A stretch of DNA of 64,000 nt from CAZBXD01 sp965216395 (GCA_965216395.1 OZ244156.1:434001-498000), one strand, 5' to 3'; shown: positions 26,814 through 35,626, counted from the first letter of the stretch. Notes: a model not told the origin generated them from the sequence alone. Program-made: numbers and translations.

Positions 26814-26843
26814 TTAATAAAAAAACAAATCTATTTTTATTAA
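26814..26843 (+). terminator. AT-only hairpin after serC
   Basis: A 10-bp stem of only A and T (TTAATAAAAA 26814-26823 with TTTTTATTAA 26834-26843) begins 3 bases after the serC stop. The lack of G-C pairs makes it a weak terminator at best, and it overlaps a candidate promoter for the next gene. Confidence 0.3.
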
Positions 26844-26865
26844 ATTTAACCATTTTTTTTATAAT
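26837..26865 (+). promoter_or_regulatory. Candidate promoter for the kinase-like gene
   Basis: A perfect TATAAT -10 (26860-26865) with a weak -35 (TTATTA 26837-26842) at a 17-base spacing. It implies a start of transcription about 30 bases before the first ATG of the kinase-like gene. Confidence 0.4.
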
Positions 26866-26900
26866 ATGGCCGTATTCATAAGGTCTAGTATTTTTAATCA

Positions 26901-29000
26901 ATGGTTGTTATCTACCTTATGTCAGAACAAAGTGATCAAAAAATTACATCCGATTTACCTGAGGGTAACATAGAAAAGACCCCTGAGGCGTTCATGGATG
27001 ATAGTGCAGAAATTGTTCTAAAAAATCAGTATATAATACATGCAAAAGAAAATATTGAAGAATTTTCTCATTCATATGCAACGGCTTACGAGGCTTCTGA
27101 AAAGGATCGCGATAGTTCTGATTATATCGCTATTGTCATGAAAGGCCATTATCCAGCACGACAAAAATTATTGTATCCCTATTTTAATCTCAATATGCCG
27201 GACATGATTGAGTTAGTTGATTGGGGCGTGGTCGAGTGGAAAAAACCAGGTATGACACGCTTTGTTCTCATTTATAAAGATCCTAAGGCGGTACGCCTTA
27301 TGCTACCTAATCAACCAAAATGTCAGAAAATGACAGAAGAACGTGTTAAAAAAACAGTCATTGTGCCCATTTCTAATATATTACAAAATATATCTGATCG
27401 CGGTATTTTTCATGGGCATATATGTCCAACTAATATTTTTCTAAGTGAAAATGATCAAATTATTTTAGGCGATTGTCTCTCCGCTTTTCCTGGTGCTTTG
27501 CAAAATATATTATATGAGACGGCTATTCGTAGTATGTGTAGCCCTTGTTCGCGTGGTGTTGGTACTGTACAGGATGAAATATATTCTTTAGGCGTAACGG
27601 TTGCGATTTTACTGCGGGGGGAGAATTTATTTTTAAATACGGAACCAAAAAAAATTATTGAAAGTAAATTAAGCCGTGGCTCTTTTTCATTACTAACCGA
27701 TGGTATGCGTTTTACATCCTCTATGTCCGAATTTCTCCGGGGCACTTTGGCTGATCATGTAAAAGATCGTTGGGATATAGAACAATTGATCGCATGGACA
27801 CAAGGCACAAGTTCACAAACAAAGGCAAGAGCCAATAATAAAAAATCAATGCGCTCAATTGAATTTAATAATAAAAAATATTATCGCCCTGAATTGCTCG
27901 CTAAAGATTTTTTCAATAATCCCGCAGAAGCAATTCACATTATTGAAGATGGTACATTAGCAAAATGGGTTGAGCGTAGTTTAAAACAGCAAGATATCTC
28001 AGAAGCATTATCAGAAGCGATTAGCCGCGCTTCGGTGGGTGGAAAGACGAGTGCAAACTATAGTTCAAAATTGATATCTTACGTATCGATGGCGCTTCAT
28101 CCGATGGCTCCCATACGGTACAAAGACATTACGTTTTTTCCAGACGGCCTTGCCAACGGTTTAATTGAAGCTATTTTATCTGGTCGTGATACCAAAGTTT
28201 ATGTGGATATTATAAAAAATCGATACGCGTGGACTTGGCTTGGATTTAAAGAAAATATAGCAAGTGATACGATGGATTCGTTACGGATATTTGATTCCTG
28301 TTCCAAAATTATTTCAAACACGTCTATTAATAAAGGGTTGGAACGGTGTCTTTATGAGTTGAGCTCTGATGTCCCATGTCTCAGCCCATTATTTAAAGAT
28401 AAATACGTCATGGATCCACAGGATATGATTGTCGCTTTAGATGGCATTGCAAATACGAATGATTCATCTCATACGTTGATTGATCGCCATATTGCATCAT
28501 TTATCTCTTGTCGAGATACCAAAGATCAATCGGGGCTTTTGAGTTTAATTCAAGGTGGCGATATTATGCGTCGTAGTTTGGCCTTGATTACTTTTTTTCA
28601 AAATATCCAAATACGCTATCATAAAAAACCTCTAGTAAGTTTAACCAAAAGGCTCGCATTAGATGCAGAACGCGTGGTTAAGCGTTATTATAATGTTGAT
28701 CTTGCCAATAATATTCGCAAAAAAATTAAAGATACCGCCCAAAAGGGCGATATTACGAGTTTACTGGGTCTGATTGACAACCCCCAGACCGTTAATCAAG
28801 ATAAGAATGAATTTGATCAAGCACGACATGAATATGCGTTATTAAAACAAGAACAGGAAAAAATTAATAAACACCTAGATAATAATAAATCATATGGTTA
28901 TTCAATGGGCCGTGAATTAGCAGCCGTTATTTCTGGTGTTTTGTCTTGTATATTAACTGCAGCTATGCTTTTGCTCGCGTTAACGGGTAATATAGGATAA
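26901..29000 (+). CDS. Degenerate protein-kinase-like membrane protein (likely pseudokinase)
   Basis: A 699-residue protein with an N-terminal kinase-like fold (about 45-300) and a C-terminal membrane helix (672-697). The catalytic loop reads HGHICPTN (171-178) where active kinases have HRDLKPEN, so the catalytic Asp is replaced by His and the Lys by Cys, while Asn178 stays. The DFG position reads DCL (191-193), keeping Asp. DEIYSLGVTVAILLRG (225-240) matches the DxWSxG helix. Residues 320-600 are an unknown, helix-rich region; 635-665 is a polar coiled coil. ATG codons at 26901 and 26919 are both possible starts. The small membrane gene 4 bases downstream is a probable partner. Role unknown. 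Confidence 0.75.
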   Translation: MVVIYLMSEQSDQKITSDLPEGNIEKTPEAFMDDSAEIVLKNQYIIHAKENIEEFSHSYATAYEASEKDRDSSDYIAIVMKGHYPARQKLLYPYFNLNMPDMIELVDWGVVEWKKPGMTRFVLIYKDPKAVRLMLPNQPKCQKMTEERVKKTVIVPISNILQNISDRGIFHGHICPTNIFLSENDQIILGDCLSAFPGALQNILYETAIRSMCSPCSRGVGTVQDEIYSLGVTVAILLRGENLFLNTEPKKIIESKLSRGSFSLLTDGMRFTSSMSEFLRGTLADHVKDRWDIEQLIAWTQGTSSQTKARANNKKSMRSIEFNNKKYYRPELLAKDFFNNPAEAIHIIEDGTLAKWVERSLKQQDISEALSEAISRASVGGKTSANYSSKLISYVSMALHPMAPIRYKDITFFPDGLANGLIEAILSGRDTKVYVDIIKNRYAWTWLGFKENIASDTMDSLRIFDSCSKIISNTSINKGLERCLYELSSDVPCLSPLFKDKYVMDPQDMIVALDGIANTNDSSHTLIDRHIASFISCRDTKDQSGLLSLIQGGDIMRRSLALITFFQNIQIRYHKKPLVSLTKRLALDAERVVKRYYNVDLANNIRKKIKDTAQKGDITSLLGLIDNPQTVNQDKNEFDQARHEYALLKQEQEKINKHLDNNKSYGYSMGRELAAVISGVLSCILTAAMLLLALTGNIG

Positions 29001-29004
29001 TTTT

Positions 29005-29493
29005 ATGGTTGAAGAAAAAAAACAAGCGGTTAAAAAGAAAAAACGTCTATCCTTATTTTCAATGATGATGGTGCTTTTTGTTGTTGTGGTTTCTCTTTTA
29101 ATGTTACCGACGACAATTATATTAATTATTGGTCTTATACCAACATTTGTCGCTGCTTTTACGGATCAAACAAAGGAACGCACCGCTATGGTGACGGTTG
29201 GTGCTATGAATTTTGTGGGTGTTTTACCCGCCCTAATCAAATTATGGCAGGATGGTCATTTTGTTGAAAACGCTCTTTATTTAATTTCTCAACCCCTTAT
29301 TCTTTTATTTATGTATGGAGGGGCGGCCGCGGGCGCTATTATCTATTTTAATACACCGCCATTAGTGGCGCGTTTTTTGAAAAAAAAATACGCTAATCGT
29401 CTGGCGCGAATTGAAAAACGCCAAAAAGAGCTTGTGGCCCATTGGGGAGATACGGTTTCTGGCAAAGCAAAACAGAAAAAATCGCCAAATTAA
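29005..29493 (+). CDS. Small multi-pass membrane protein linked to the kinase-like gene
   Basis: Not recognised. The 162 residues have a lysine-rich N-terminus (MVEEKKQAVKKKKRLSLF), then membrane segments near 20-50 (MMMVLFVVVVSLLMLPTTIILIIGL in two parts), 65-80 and 90-118, and a basic, helical cytoplasmic C-terminus (KKKYANRLARIEKRQKEL) of about 45 residues. It starts four bases after the kinase-like gene, so the two are co-transcribed. Its length and topology would suit a membrane anchor or channel subunit working with the kinase-like protein, but this is inference. It is convergent with rluD, with two bases between stops. Confidence 0.8.
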   Translation: MVEEKKQAVKKKKRLSLFSMMMVLFVVVVSLLMLPTTIILIIGLIPTFVAAFTDQTKERTAMVTVGAMNFVGVLPALIKLWQDGHFVENALYLISQPLILLFMYGGAAAGAIIYFNTPPLVARFLKKKYANRLARIEKRQKELVAHWGDTVSGKAKQKKSPN

Positions 29494-29495
29494 AT

Positions 29496-30491
29496 TTATT
29501 TCTCTTTTAATGCGTCAATAATTTCTTGCATATCTTTTGGCAGAGAGCATTCGAAAAAGACACGTTCATTAGACCTAGGGTGTAAGAAAGAGAGTTTATA
29601 GGCATGCAAAGCTTGTCGTTTCATGTTTTTGATAATTGATTGTGATTTGTTGGTTAGTAAACGTAATGTTGGAATATGTTTGAAAGAATAAGTGGGGTCA
29701 CCAAGAACGGTAAAGCCAAGATGCATCATATGGACACGAATTTGGTGTGTTCGACCCGTTTCTAAATGACATTCAACTAAACTATTATGAAGCCCTAAAA
29801 CTTGAAGCACTGTGTAATGTGTAATAGCGGTTTTTCCTTGATCTTCAAGTACAGCCATTTTTGTTCGATTATTTTGATCACGGCCGATTAAGGTTTCAAT
29901 TGTGCCATTGCGTGGCGACGGTGTTCCCCAAAGAATTGCTTGATATGTTCTCTTCATGTCACGAGATTTAATTTGATTGGATAAAGCGAGATGGGTATCA
30001 TTGTTTTTAGCAATAACCATTAATCCAGTTGTATTTTTGTCGAGCCGGTGCAATATGCCTGGCCGATCATCCCCCGATAAATTTGACAATTGGCCCTGTG
30101 TGTGATGAAGCAGCGCATTTACAAGTGTTCCGTCTTTTCGGCCAGCACCAGGGTGAACAACCAAACCCGCTTGTTTGTTAATAACAATCAAGTCTTGATC
30201 TTCATATATAATGTCAAGCGCGATATCTTGGTCTTTTTCGAGAGTTAAATCTTGTTCATCTTCTATTTCAACGACAATATCGTAACAGGATTTTATCCGA
30301 TATGATGCGGATTTAAACGGTTTATGATTATCAAAACGATATATTTTGCCTTTTTTGATTAATGATTGTATTTTTGTCCGTGGAAGTTCCACGAGGATTG
30401 AAGCAATTGCTGCATCAATTCTTTGGCCAATCATATCATGAGAAAGTGTGATAACTTGTTTTTCAGTTGTTTCTTTAAGGTTTTTATTCAT
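29496..30491 (-). CDS. rluD: Ribosomal large-subunit pseudouridine synthase RluD
   Basis: Makes pseudouridines in helix 69 of 23S rRNA (family knowledge). The 331 residues have an S4 RNA-binding domain (18-80), a synthase domain with the catalytic Asp151 in GILHRLDKNTTGLMV, and the motifs VVHPGAGRKDGTLVNALL and LVECHLETGRTHQIRVH. Length fits RluD rather than the shorter RluA. Its ATG (30489-30491) overlaps the ATG of a divergent small ORF by two bases, and no ribosome binding site stands upstream, so it may be leaderless. In alphaproteobacteria rpoH is often the divergent or adjacent gene; here it is not. Confidence 0.92.
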   Translation of the reverse strand: MNKNLKETTEKQVITLSHDMIGQRIDAAIASILVELPRTKIQSLIKKGKIYRFDNHKPFKSASYRIKSCYDIVVEIEDEQDLTLEKDQDIALDIIYEDQDLIVINKQAGLVVHPGAGRKDGTLVNALLHHTQGQLSNLSGDDRPGILHRLDKNTTGLMVIAKNNDTHLALSNQIKSRDMKRTYQAILWGTPSPRNGTIETLIGRDQNNRTKMAVLEDQGKTAITHYTVLQVLGLHNSLVECHLETGRTHQIRVHMMHLGFTVLGDPTYSFKHIPTLRLLTNKSQSIIKNMKRQALHAYKLSFLHPRSNERVFFECSLPKDMQEIIDALKEK

Positions 30492-30630
30492 GGATCAAAC
30501 AGATAAAATTAAATGGAATTGGCAAATGATTATGCTCTTAAGCATTAATATCATAATGCTCTTATTTATCATAGTTGCTTTATTTGTGCTTGGTTACATG
30601 TTTTTTGTAAAAACGCTGGCATATATATAA
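30490..30630 (+). CDS. Small single-pass membrane protein, 46 residues, divergent from rluD
   Basis: The ATG at 30490 follows AAGG by nine bases, a good ribosome binding site inside the rluD coding sequence. It opens 46 codons: a short polar head (MDQTDKIKWNW), then a long membrane helix (about 13-40) ending in FFVKTLAYI. The start codon overlaps the rluD start in a CATG palindrome. A promoter for this gene must lie inside rluD, or one for rluD inside this gene. No family is recognised. It would be cytoplasmic-in with the helix through the inner membrane. Confidence 0.6.
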   Translation: MDQTDKIKWNWQMIMLLSINIIMLLFIIVALFVLGYMFFVKTLAYI

Positions 30631-30710
30631 TTTTTCACATAGATGGTTAAATAATTTCTCATAATACCTTTTGCATCTCTGATTTATCTATTGTAATGTA
30701 GTGCGTTGTG

Positions 30711-30726
30711 TAATACATATGTATTA
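30711..30726. promoter_or_regulatory. 16-bp perfect palindrome upstream of the XRE regulator
   Basis: TAATACAT/ATGTATTA forms a perfect 16-bp palindrome 33 bases before the ATG of the helix-turn-helix regulator. The size and dyad symmetry suit binding by a Cro/CI-type dimer, and the position suits autoregulation. No binding data. Confidence 0.5.
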
Positions 30727-30759
30727 GAAATAGATTTTTAAGGTAATGGTTGTTTAAAG

Positions 30760-31167
30760 ATGAACACTAAAGGTAAAGCAGGCGTTTTTGAAAAGGCTCT
30801 GGGTAAAATTCTCAAAAATATGCGTGTTGCTTTGGGATATAACCAAGAAGATATTGCTAAAGAAATTGGTGTTACCTTTCAACAAGTGCAAAAATATGAA
30901 GGGGGGACAAACCGTATATCTTTGTATAACTTTTTGAAAATATGTAACTTTTTTAATATTTCTTTTTCAGATATTATTGAGAAAGTGGAACAAGAAGAAG
31001 AAACGGTACAGCTTGGCTTTGCCGAAGAAACACAAGCATCATTTAAAAGTGACTATTTCTCTAGACCAGAGACAGGTAATTTTTTGCGCGAACTCTATAA
31101 AATTCATAACCCTGAAAAACGTAAGCAAGTTTTGGATATCATTAAAACTTTTCAAAAAGACAATTAA
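30760..31167 (+). CDS. XRE-family helix-turn-helix regulator
   Basis: A 135-residue DNA-binding protein. The Cro/CI-type HTH covers about residues 14-70 (LGKILKNMRVALGYNQEDIAKEIGVTFQQVQKYEGG, then ISLYNFLKICNFFN). The C-terminal half is acidic and ends with a helical segment (FLRELYKIHNPEKRKQVLDIIKTF). It sits just before metK, an arrangement I recall in other Rhodospirillales-like genomes, where its function is not established. A palindrome upstream may be its own operator. Metabolic regulation of SAM synthesis is possible but only inferred. Confidence 0.9.
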   Translation: MNTKGKAGVFEKALGKILKNMRVALGYNQEDIAKEIGVTFQQVQKYEGGTNRISLYNFLKICNFFNISFSDIIEKVEQEEETVQLGFAEETQASFKSDYFSRPETGNFLRELYKIHNPEKRKQVLDIIKTFQKDN

Positions 31168-31250
31168 AGAATACGCACGGCGTCTTTTACTTTTTGCAAA
31201 TTTATTTAAACTATAGTGTTTGATTTTAATAAATTTGAGGATATTTATCC

Positions 31251-32420
31251 GTGAGTTCTGCCAATTATATATTCACCAGCGAGTCTGTTTCAGAAGGACA
31301 TCCAGATAAAGTTTGTGATTTAATCTCAGATTCTATTTTAGATGCTTATTTATCTCAAGATCCAGAGTCGCGTGTTGCAGTGGAAACGATGGCGGCGGAT
31401 AATTATGTTGTTATTGCTGGTGAAGTTCGATCAAAGGCTGACTTAAGACAATCAGATATTGAAGAAATTGTTCGTCAAGTTATTAAAGAAATTGGTTATG
31501 AACAAGAAAGATTTCATTGGCAATATGTTCCTATAGATATACGTCTTAATAAGCAATCACCCGATATTGCCCAAGGTGTTGATACCCATAATTCGAAAGA
31601 AGAAGGGGCCGGCGACCAGGGTATTATGTTTGGTTATGCTTGTCGTGAAACAAATGTACTTATGCCAGCACCAATTCATTATGCGCATAAAATTTTACAA
31701 TCCCTTGCACAAGCGCGTCATAGTAAAAAACTAGCCATGCTAAGACCTGATGCAAAAAGTCAAGTGAGTTTAAATTATAAAGATGGTGTACCCATTTCGA
31801 CGCATTCCATTGTTGTTTCAACTCAACATGAGGAGGGGTATTCATCGGATCAAATTAAAGAGCTTATTCGACCTTTTATCCAAGCACAGTTGCCTAAAGG
31901 ATGGATGTGTGAAGATGAAATGTTTTTTGTTAATCCAACAGGACGTTTTGTAATTGGCGGTCCCGAAGGTGATTGCGGTTTAACGGGGCGAAAAATTATT
32001 GTGGATACATATGGTGGCGCAGCGCCCCATGGTGGCGGGGCATTTTCTGGCAAAGACCCAACAAAGGTTGACCGTTCTGCGGCTTATATAGCACGTTACT
32101 TAGCGAAGAATATTGTGGCGGCTGATTTGGCTGATCGTTGTGCAATTCAACTCTCTTACGCGATTGGTGTGGCGCGTCCCATTTCGATCTTTGTTAATTG
32201 TTATGGCACTGGAAAAGTGGATGAACGCCTAATTGAAAATATTCTTCCTCAGATTATTGATTTAAGTCCAAAGGGAATTCGAACCTGTTTGCATCTTAAT
32301 CAAGCGATATACGCGCGAACTGCCAGTTATGGACATTTTGGACGTCAGCCAACGTCCGAGGGTCATTTTTCGTGGGAAAAGACAGATTTAGTTGACAGGT
32401 TGAAGGCAGAGCTTTTATAA
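31251..32420 (+). CDS. metK: S-adenosylmethionine synthetase, GTG start
   Basis: Makes SAM from methionine and ATP; SAM is used here by RsmA, TrmB and others. A GTG start at 31251 follows GAGGA. The 389 residues have the family N-terminus TSESVSEGHPDKVCDLISDSILD, the loop GAGDQGIMFGYA, FVIGGPEGDCGLTGRKI and the GGGAFSGKDPTKVDRSAAY motif. The C-terminal domain is complete, ending with the FSWEK segment. The 83-base gap upstream has no SAM riboswitch fold that I could see. trmB follows by 7 bases. Confidence 0.97.
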   Translation: MSSANYIFTSESVSEGHPDKVCDLISDSILDAYLSQDPESRVAVETMAADNYVVIAGEVRSKADLRQSDIEEIVRQVIKEIGYEQERFHWQYVPIDIRLNKQSPDIAQGVDTHNSKEEGAGDQGIMFGYACRETNVLMPAPIHYAHKILQSLAQARHSKKLAMLRPDAKSQVSLNYKDGVPISTHSIVVSTQHEEGYSSDQIKELIRPFIQAQLPKGWMCEDEMFFVNPTGRFVIGGPEGDCGLTGRKIIVDTYGGAAPHGGGAFSGKDPTKVDRSAAYIARYLAKNIVAADLADRCAIQLSYAIGVARPISIFVNCYGTGKVDERLIENILPQIIDLSPKGIRTCLHLNQAIYARTASYGHFGRQPTSEGHFSWEKTDLVDRLKAELL

Positions 32421-32427
32421 AGCTGAC

Positions 32428-33132
32428 ATGAAAAACCCAATAAAATTACCAAAATTTTATGGCCGCAGACATGGTCGTACGCTCAAAAAAGGGCGCATGG
32501 AGGCTTTAGAAAAAATCCAAGCGCTCTATGGCATCAATCTATCCATTGGAGACATAGAAGAAAAATCAATCGATCCGCATCAATTTTTTGAAGGTTTTGA
32601 CGTTGAAAAAATTTGGTTAGAAGTTGGTTTTGGTAATGGCGAACATCTTGTAGCACAAGCATTAGCTAACCCTGAAATTGGTTTTATTGGCTGTGAGCCT
32701 TTTATCAATGGTGTTTCCGCGCTTTGTAAAATGATTGAAGAGAATAATATTCAAAATATTCGCATATGGCCCAGTGATGTTCGCCCTTTTTTCGATTGTT
32801 TAACGGCTGCTTCTTTAGAACGTATTTTTATTTTATTTCCCGATCCATGGCCCAAAAAACGTCATCAAAAACGACGAATTGTGAATCAAGAAAACCTTAA
32901 TAAAATATCGCGGCTATTAAAAAGCCAGGGATTACTTCGCATCGCAACAGATCATAGAGAATTGGCCGAATATATGTTGGATCAATGTCTTATCCACCCC
33001 AATTTAAATTGGACAGCGCAATCGAAGGCAGATTGGCAACAACCGCCCGATGATTGGTTGGTGCGCACCCGTTATCAAGAAAAAGCCAAAGCCGGTCATA
33101 TAAATTGGTTTATTGAATGTGTAAAGGAGTAA
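32428..33132 (+). CDS. trmB: tRNA (guanine-N7)-methyltransferase TrmB
   Basis: Methylates G46 of tRNA variable loops using SAM from the neighbouring MetK. The 234 residues begin with the KFYGRRHGRTLKKGR leader. They contain the class I SAM-binding motif LEVGFGNGEHL, the segment FIGCEPFINGV, and the signature IFILFPDPWPKKRHQKRR. They end with the typical TRYQEKAKAGHINWF. Length is normal. metK-trmB adjacency is shared with many alphaproteobacteria. It is convergent with flaF across 8 bases. Confidence 0.95.
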   Translation: MKNPIKLPKFYGRRHGRTLKKGRMEALEKIQALYGINLSIGDIEEKSIDPHQFFEGFDVEKIWLEVGFGNGEHLVAQALANPEIGFIGCEPFINGVSALCKMIEENNIQNIRIWPSDVRPFFDCLTAASLERIFILFPDPWPKKRHQKRRIVNQENLNKISRLLKSQGLLRIATDHRELAEYMLDQCLIHPNLNWTAQSKADWQQPPDDWLVRTRYQEKAKAGHINWFIECVKE

Positions 33133-33140
33133 GTTTAGCT

Positions 33141-33557
33141 TTAAACATTCTCAGGTATTTTTTCTTCTTTCTCAGGTTCTGGTTTAAGGCCGGCCATGAT
33201 ATTACGGTTAACCTCAATCAGTGCATCAATGTCACCATTGCCATCAATGACGCTAGATGTTTCCCGTTCGATCCATAGTGAAAGAGAGATAAGAGAAGCC
33301 CGTAATTCTTTTGGCAGTGCATTGTTTTCATTACTGAGATCCAACCTTAAAGCAGACCATACATCACGGTTATGCAAGGCTGCTGCCACACGTTTCTTAA
33401 CATCATTAGGCGTTTTTAACGCCTCCGCTAAACCGTGTGTGACTTTTGCAAGCAGGCGATATTCAATATCGCGCCCATCACCGGTTTTATTTTGTACTTG
33501 TGTATAGGCGTTATAGCCATCATTGGTCATAGATTGATCACTTTGCAAGTAAGACAT
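33141..33557 (-). CDS. flaF: FlaF-type flagellin regulator
   Basis: In alphaproteobacteria FlaF is required for flagellin translation or secretion and works against FlbT. The 138 residues match the family pattern: YNAYTQVQNKTGDGRDIEYRLLAKVTHGLAEAL, then HNRDVWSALRLDLSNENNALPKELRASLISLSLWI, and IEVNRNIMAGL near the end. The final 20 residues are acidic. No flagellin or flbT gene is next to it. The gene lies 119 bases downstream of flgE with a terminator between, so it needs its own promoter. I saw no sigma-54 site before it. Confidence 0.85.
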   Translation of the reverse strand: MSYLQSDQSMTNDGYNAYTQVQNKTGDGRDIEYRLLAKVTHGLAEALKTPNDVKKRVAAALHNRDVWSALRLDLSNENNALPKELRASLISLSLWIERETSSVIDGNGDIDALIEVNRNIMAGLKPEPEKEEKIPENV

Positions 33558-33632
33558 TGTCGCACCTTCTTATTATCTATTTTTTACTTTAAAATTGTGT
33601 GAATAAATGATCAAAGATATCAGGTTGAACGA

Positions 33633-33661
33633 AACCCGACTGAAAATAATTCAGTCGGGTT
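33633..33661 (-). terminator. Terminator after flgE
   Basis: A perfect 12-bp stem (AACCCGACTGAA 33633-33644 with its complement 33650-33661), a 5-base loop and, on the minus strand, a short T-containing tail. It lies 16 bases past the flgE stop and should end the fliK-flgD-flgE transcript before flaF. Confidence 0.75.
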
Positions 33662-33676
33662 AACGTCTTCCCCTAA

Positions 33677-35626
33677 TTATCGTAGACGAAGCAATTCTTC
33701 AAGCATTTCGTCACTGGTATTAATCACTTTTGTACCCGCTGAATACGCACGTTGAGTGACAATCATTTTTGAAAACTCGTCCGCTAAATCCACATTAGAA
33801 GCTTCTAACGCACTACTTTCAACCAGACCAGCGCCACCGCTGCCAGCTTCACGTAGGTTAAATTCACCACTGACATTACTTTCTTGGTAAACATTACCAT
33901 TTTGCACATTCAAACCATTCGCATTAGCAAAAGTTGCAATGGGCAATTTATAAAGTTGAGCAGTTTCACCATTACTGAAACGTGCTGTGACGATCCCTTC
34001 ATTATCAATACTTACACCTGTTCTCAGGCCAAGTTCAGCGCCATTTTGTTCAACAAATACGACGTTATAATCACCGGCATATTGACTGAAAGATGTCAAA
34101 TCAACAGTGATATCTTGTGGGTCAGAGCCATTGCCCCAATTGATCGCCGTCAAGTCCAGACTTGGTGGATTGGCTTGGGCATTGATCGAACCATCACCAT
34201 TAAAGTTGATGGAACCTTGTGTCAATGTGATACCATTGCCATCAACAATTTCCAATTCCCACCAGTTCTGTGGGTTGGCTGGATTTTCCAACGCAGCAAG
34301 CACAGTGGGTGCTGTTGGTGGAAAAAATGTTCCAGTGATCAAGCCTAAATCAGCAAAGCCAGTTGTTGATACTTCTGGCGCACCGCCACCAACACCACCT
34401 ACGGTTAGGTTATCACCAAAATTGTTGGTGGCAATAACGATACGACCATCTACATCAAATTGAGCATTGATATCGGTTAAGGCATTGATTTGTGCCACAA
34501 GGTCAGCTGTACTGTCACCTTCGTTAATGGTGACTGTTTGAGGTGCACCTGCACCCGCTTGCAATGTAAACGTACGACCCGCACGATCTGTTGTGCCAAA
34601 GCCAAAACCCATCGCCAGTAAATTCGCCTCTGATATTGGTTGGCTACCCCCGGCGCGGATTTCAATTTGTGTATTGGCGTCCAATTGTACGGTGTTACCC
34701 GCACCAACCGAAGCAGGTGTGCCTGTAAAACCAGCATTGATAGCAGCAACAAGCGCTGTATGATCCATCGCAGGGTCTACAGAAATGGTGGCTGTTTCGC
34801 CGTTCAATTCAATAACAAAACTATCACCTAAGGTAACACCCGGGGCGACAGCACCGATGGTCCCTGAAAGATCAACGGCACTGTTATAGGTGGCTGTTGA
34901 ATTAAGGTTTGGCAAATTGTCAAAAATATTGGCTGTCTCTTGAACATCAACCGTTCCTGCAAGTGTCGAAGTCGGTGAAGTATGATGTGAAAAACGCATC
35001 GTTAAATCTTGACCTTCACCAAGACTATCAAACACACGGAACGAACGGGTGAAATGAGGTTGCTGAGTGCCACTTAATGGGAATGTATAGGGCGTTTGTT
35101 CAGCGTCCAAGTTCAAACCAATCTCTGCTTGGGTTGTTGGGCGTGTAATACCACCCAAGAAAGCAACATCAACAGGCACCAAACTACTTAAATCCGCACT
35201 GGCTGAGGGAATGTTACCATCCGTATCTAGAGGCCATCCAAGTAGATATTTACCCGCAGTATTAACAAGTTGACCTTGAGAGTTTTCAGAAAACTGACCC
35301 GCACGTGTATAAAGAGGTTCATTTCCTGCTTCTAATGAATTTTGTACAACAAAGAAACCATTACCCGAAATCGCGATATCCGTAGCAGAACGACTTTGTT
35401 GGATAATACCCTGTTGATCAATGCGTTGCTGTGTGGATGCACGCACCGCACCAGGGGAAAAAGCAGTAGATCGGCCTTGTGTTGTCACTAAGCTTTCAAA
35501 ACTGGCTTCGGTTCTTTTGTAACCAATTGTGTTAACATTGGCGATGTTGTCTGAAATCATCCCCATTGATTGTGATTGCGCGCTGAGTGCAGAAACACCG
35601 GCAAATAAAGCACCATATAAACTCAT
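33677..35626 (-). CDS. flgE: Flagellar hook protein FlgE, enlarged
   Basis: Builds the curved hook outside the outer membrane. The N-terminal MSLYGALFAGVSALSAQSQSMGMISDNIANVNTIGYKRTEASF and C-terminal segment (ALEASNVDLADEFSKMIVTQRAYSAGTKVINTSDEMLEELLRLR in parts) are the conserved D0/D1 rod-like parts. The middle of this 649-residue protein is a long, Asn/Thr/Gly-rich region with surface-exposed folds (D2/D3). Salmonella FlgE is 403 residues, while alphaproteobacterial hooks can be larger. An AAGGAGA site precedes the ATG. It is third in the fliK-flgD-flgE run, so hook length ruler, cap and hook are co-expressed. Confidence 0.93.
   Translation of the reverse strand: MSLYGALFAGVSALSAQSQSMGMISDNIANVNTIGYKRTEASFESLVTTQGRSTAFSPGAVRASTQQRIDQQGIIQQSRSATDIAISGNGFFVVQNSLEAGNEPLYTRAGQFSENSQGQLVNTAGKYLLGWPLDTDGNIPSASADLSSLVPVDVAFLGGITRPTTQAEIGLNLDAEQTPYTFPLSGTQQPHFTRSFRVFDSLGEGQDLTMRFSHHTSPTSTLAGTVDVQETANIFDNLPNLNSTATYNSAVDLSGTIGAVAPGVTLGDSFVIELNGETATISVDPAMDHTALVAAINAGFTGTPASVGAGNTVQLDANTQIEIRAGGSQPISEANLLAMGFGFGTTDRAGRTFTLQAGAGAPQTVTINEGDSTADLVAQINALTDINAQFDVDGRIVIATNNFGDNLTVGGVGGGAPEVSTTGFADLGLITGTFFPPTAPTVLAALENPANPQNWWELEIVDGNGITLTQGSINFNGDGSINAQANPPSLDLTAINWGNGSDPQDITVDLTSFSQYAGDYNVVFVEQNGAELGLRTGVSIDNEGIVTARFSNGETAQLYKLPIATFANANGLNVQNGNVYQESNVSGEFNLREAGSGGAGLVESSALEASNVDLADEFSKMIVTQRAYSAGTKVINTSDEMLEELLRLR

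Noticed and set aside
31168..31250. A SAM riboswitch before metK
   Set aside because: The 83-base gap shows no SAM-I or SAM-II consensus helices or pseudoknot that I could trace.
33884..34463. Two plus-strand frames of 118 and 154 codons inside flgE
   Set aside because: Antisense to a well-supported hook gene, with no ribosome binding site or family match.
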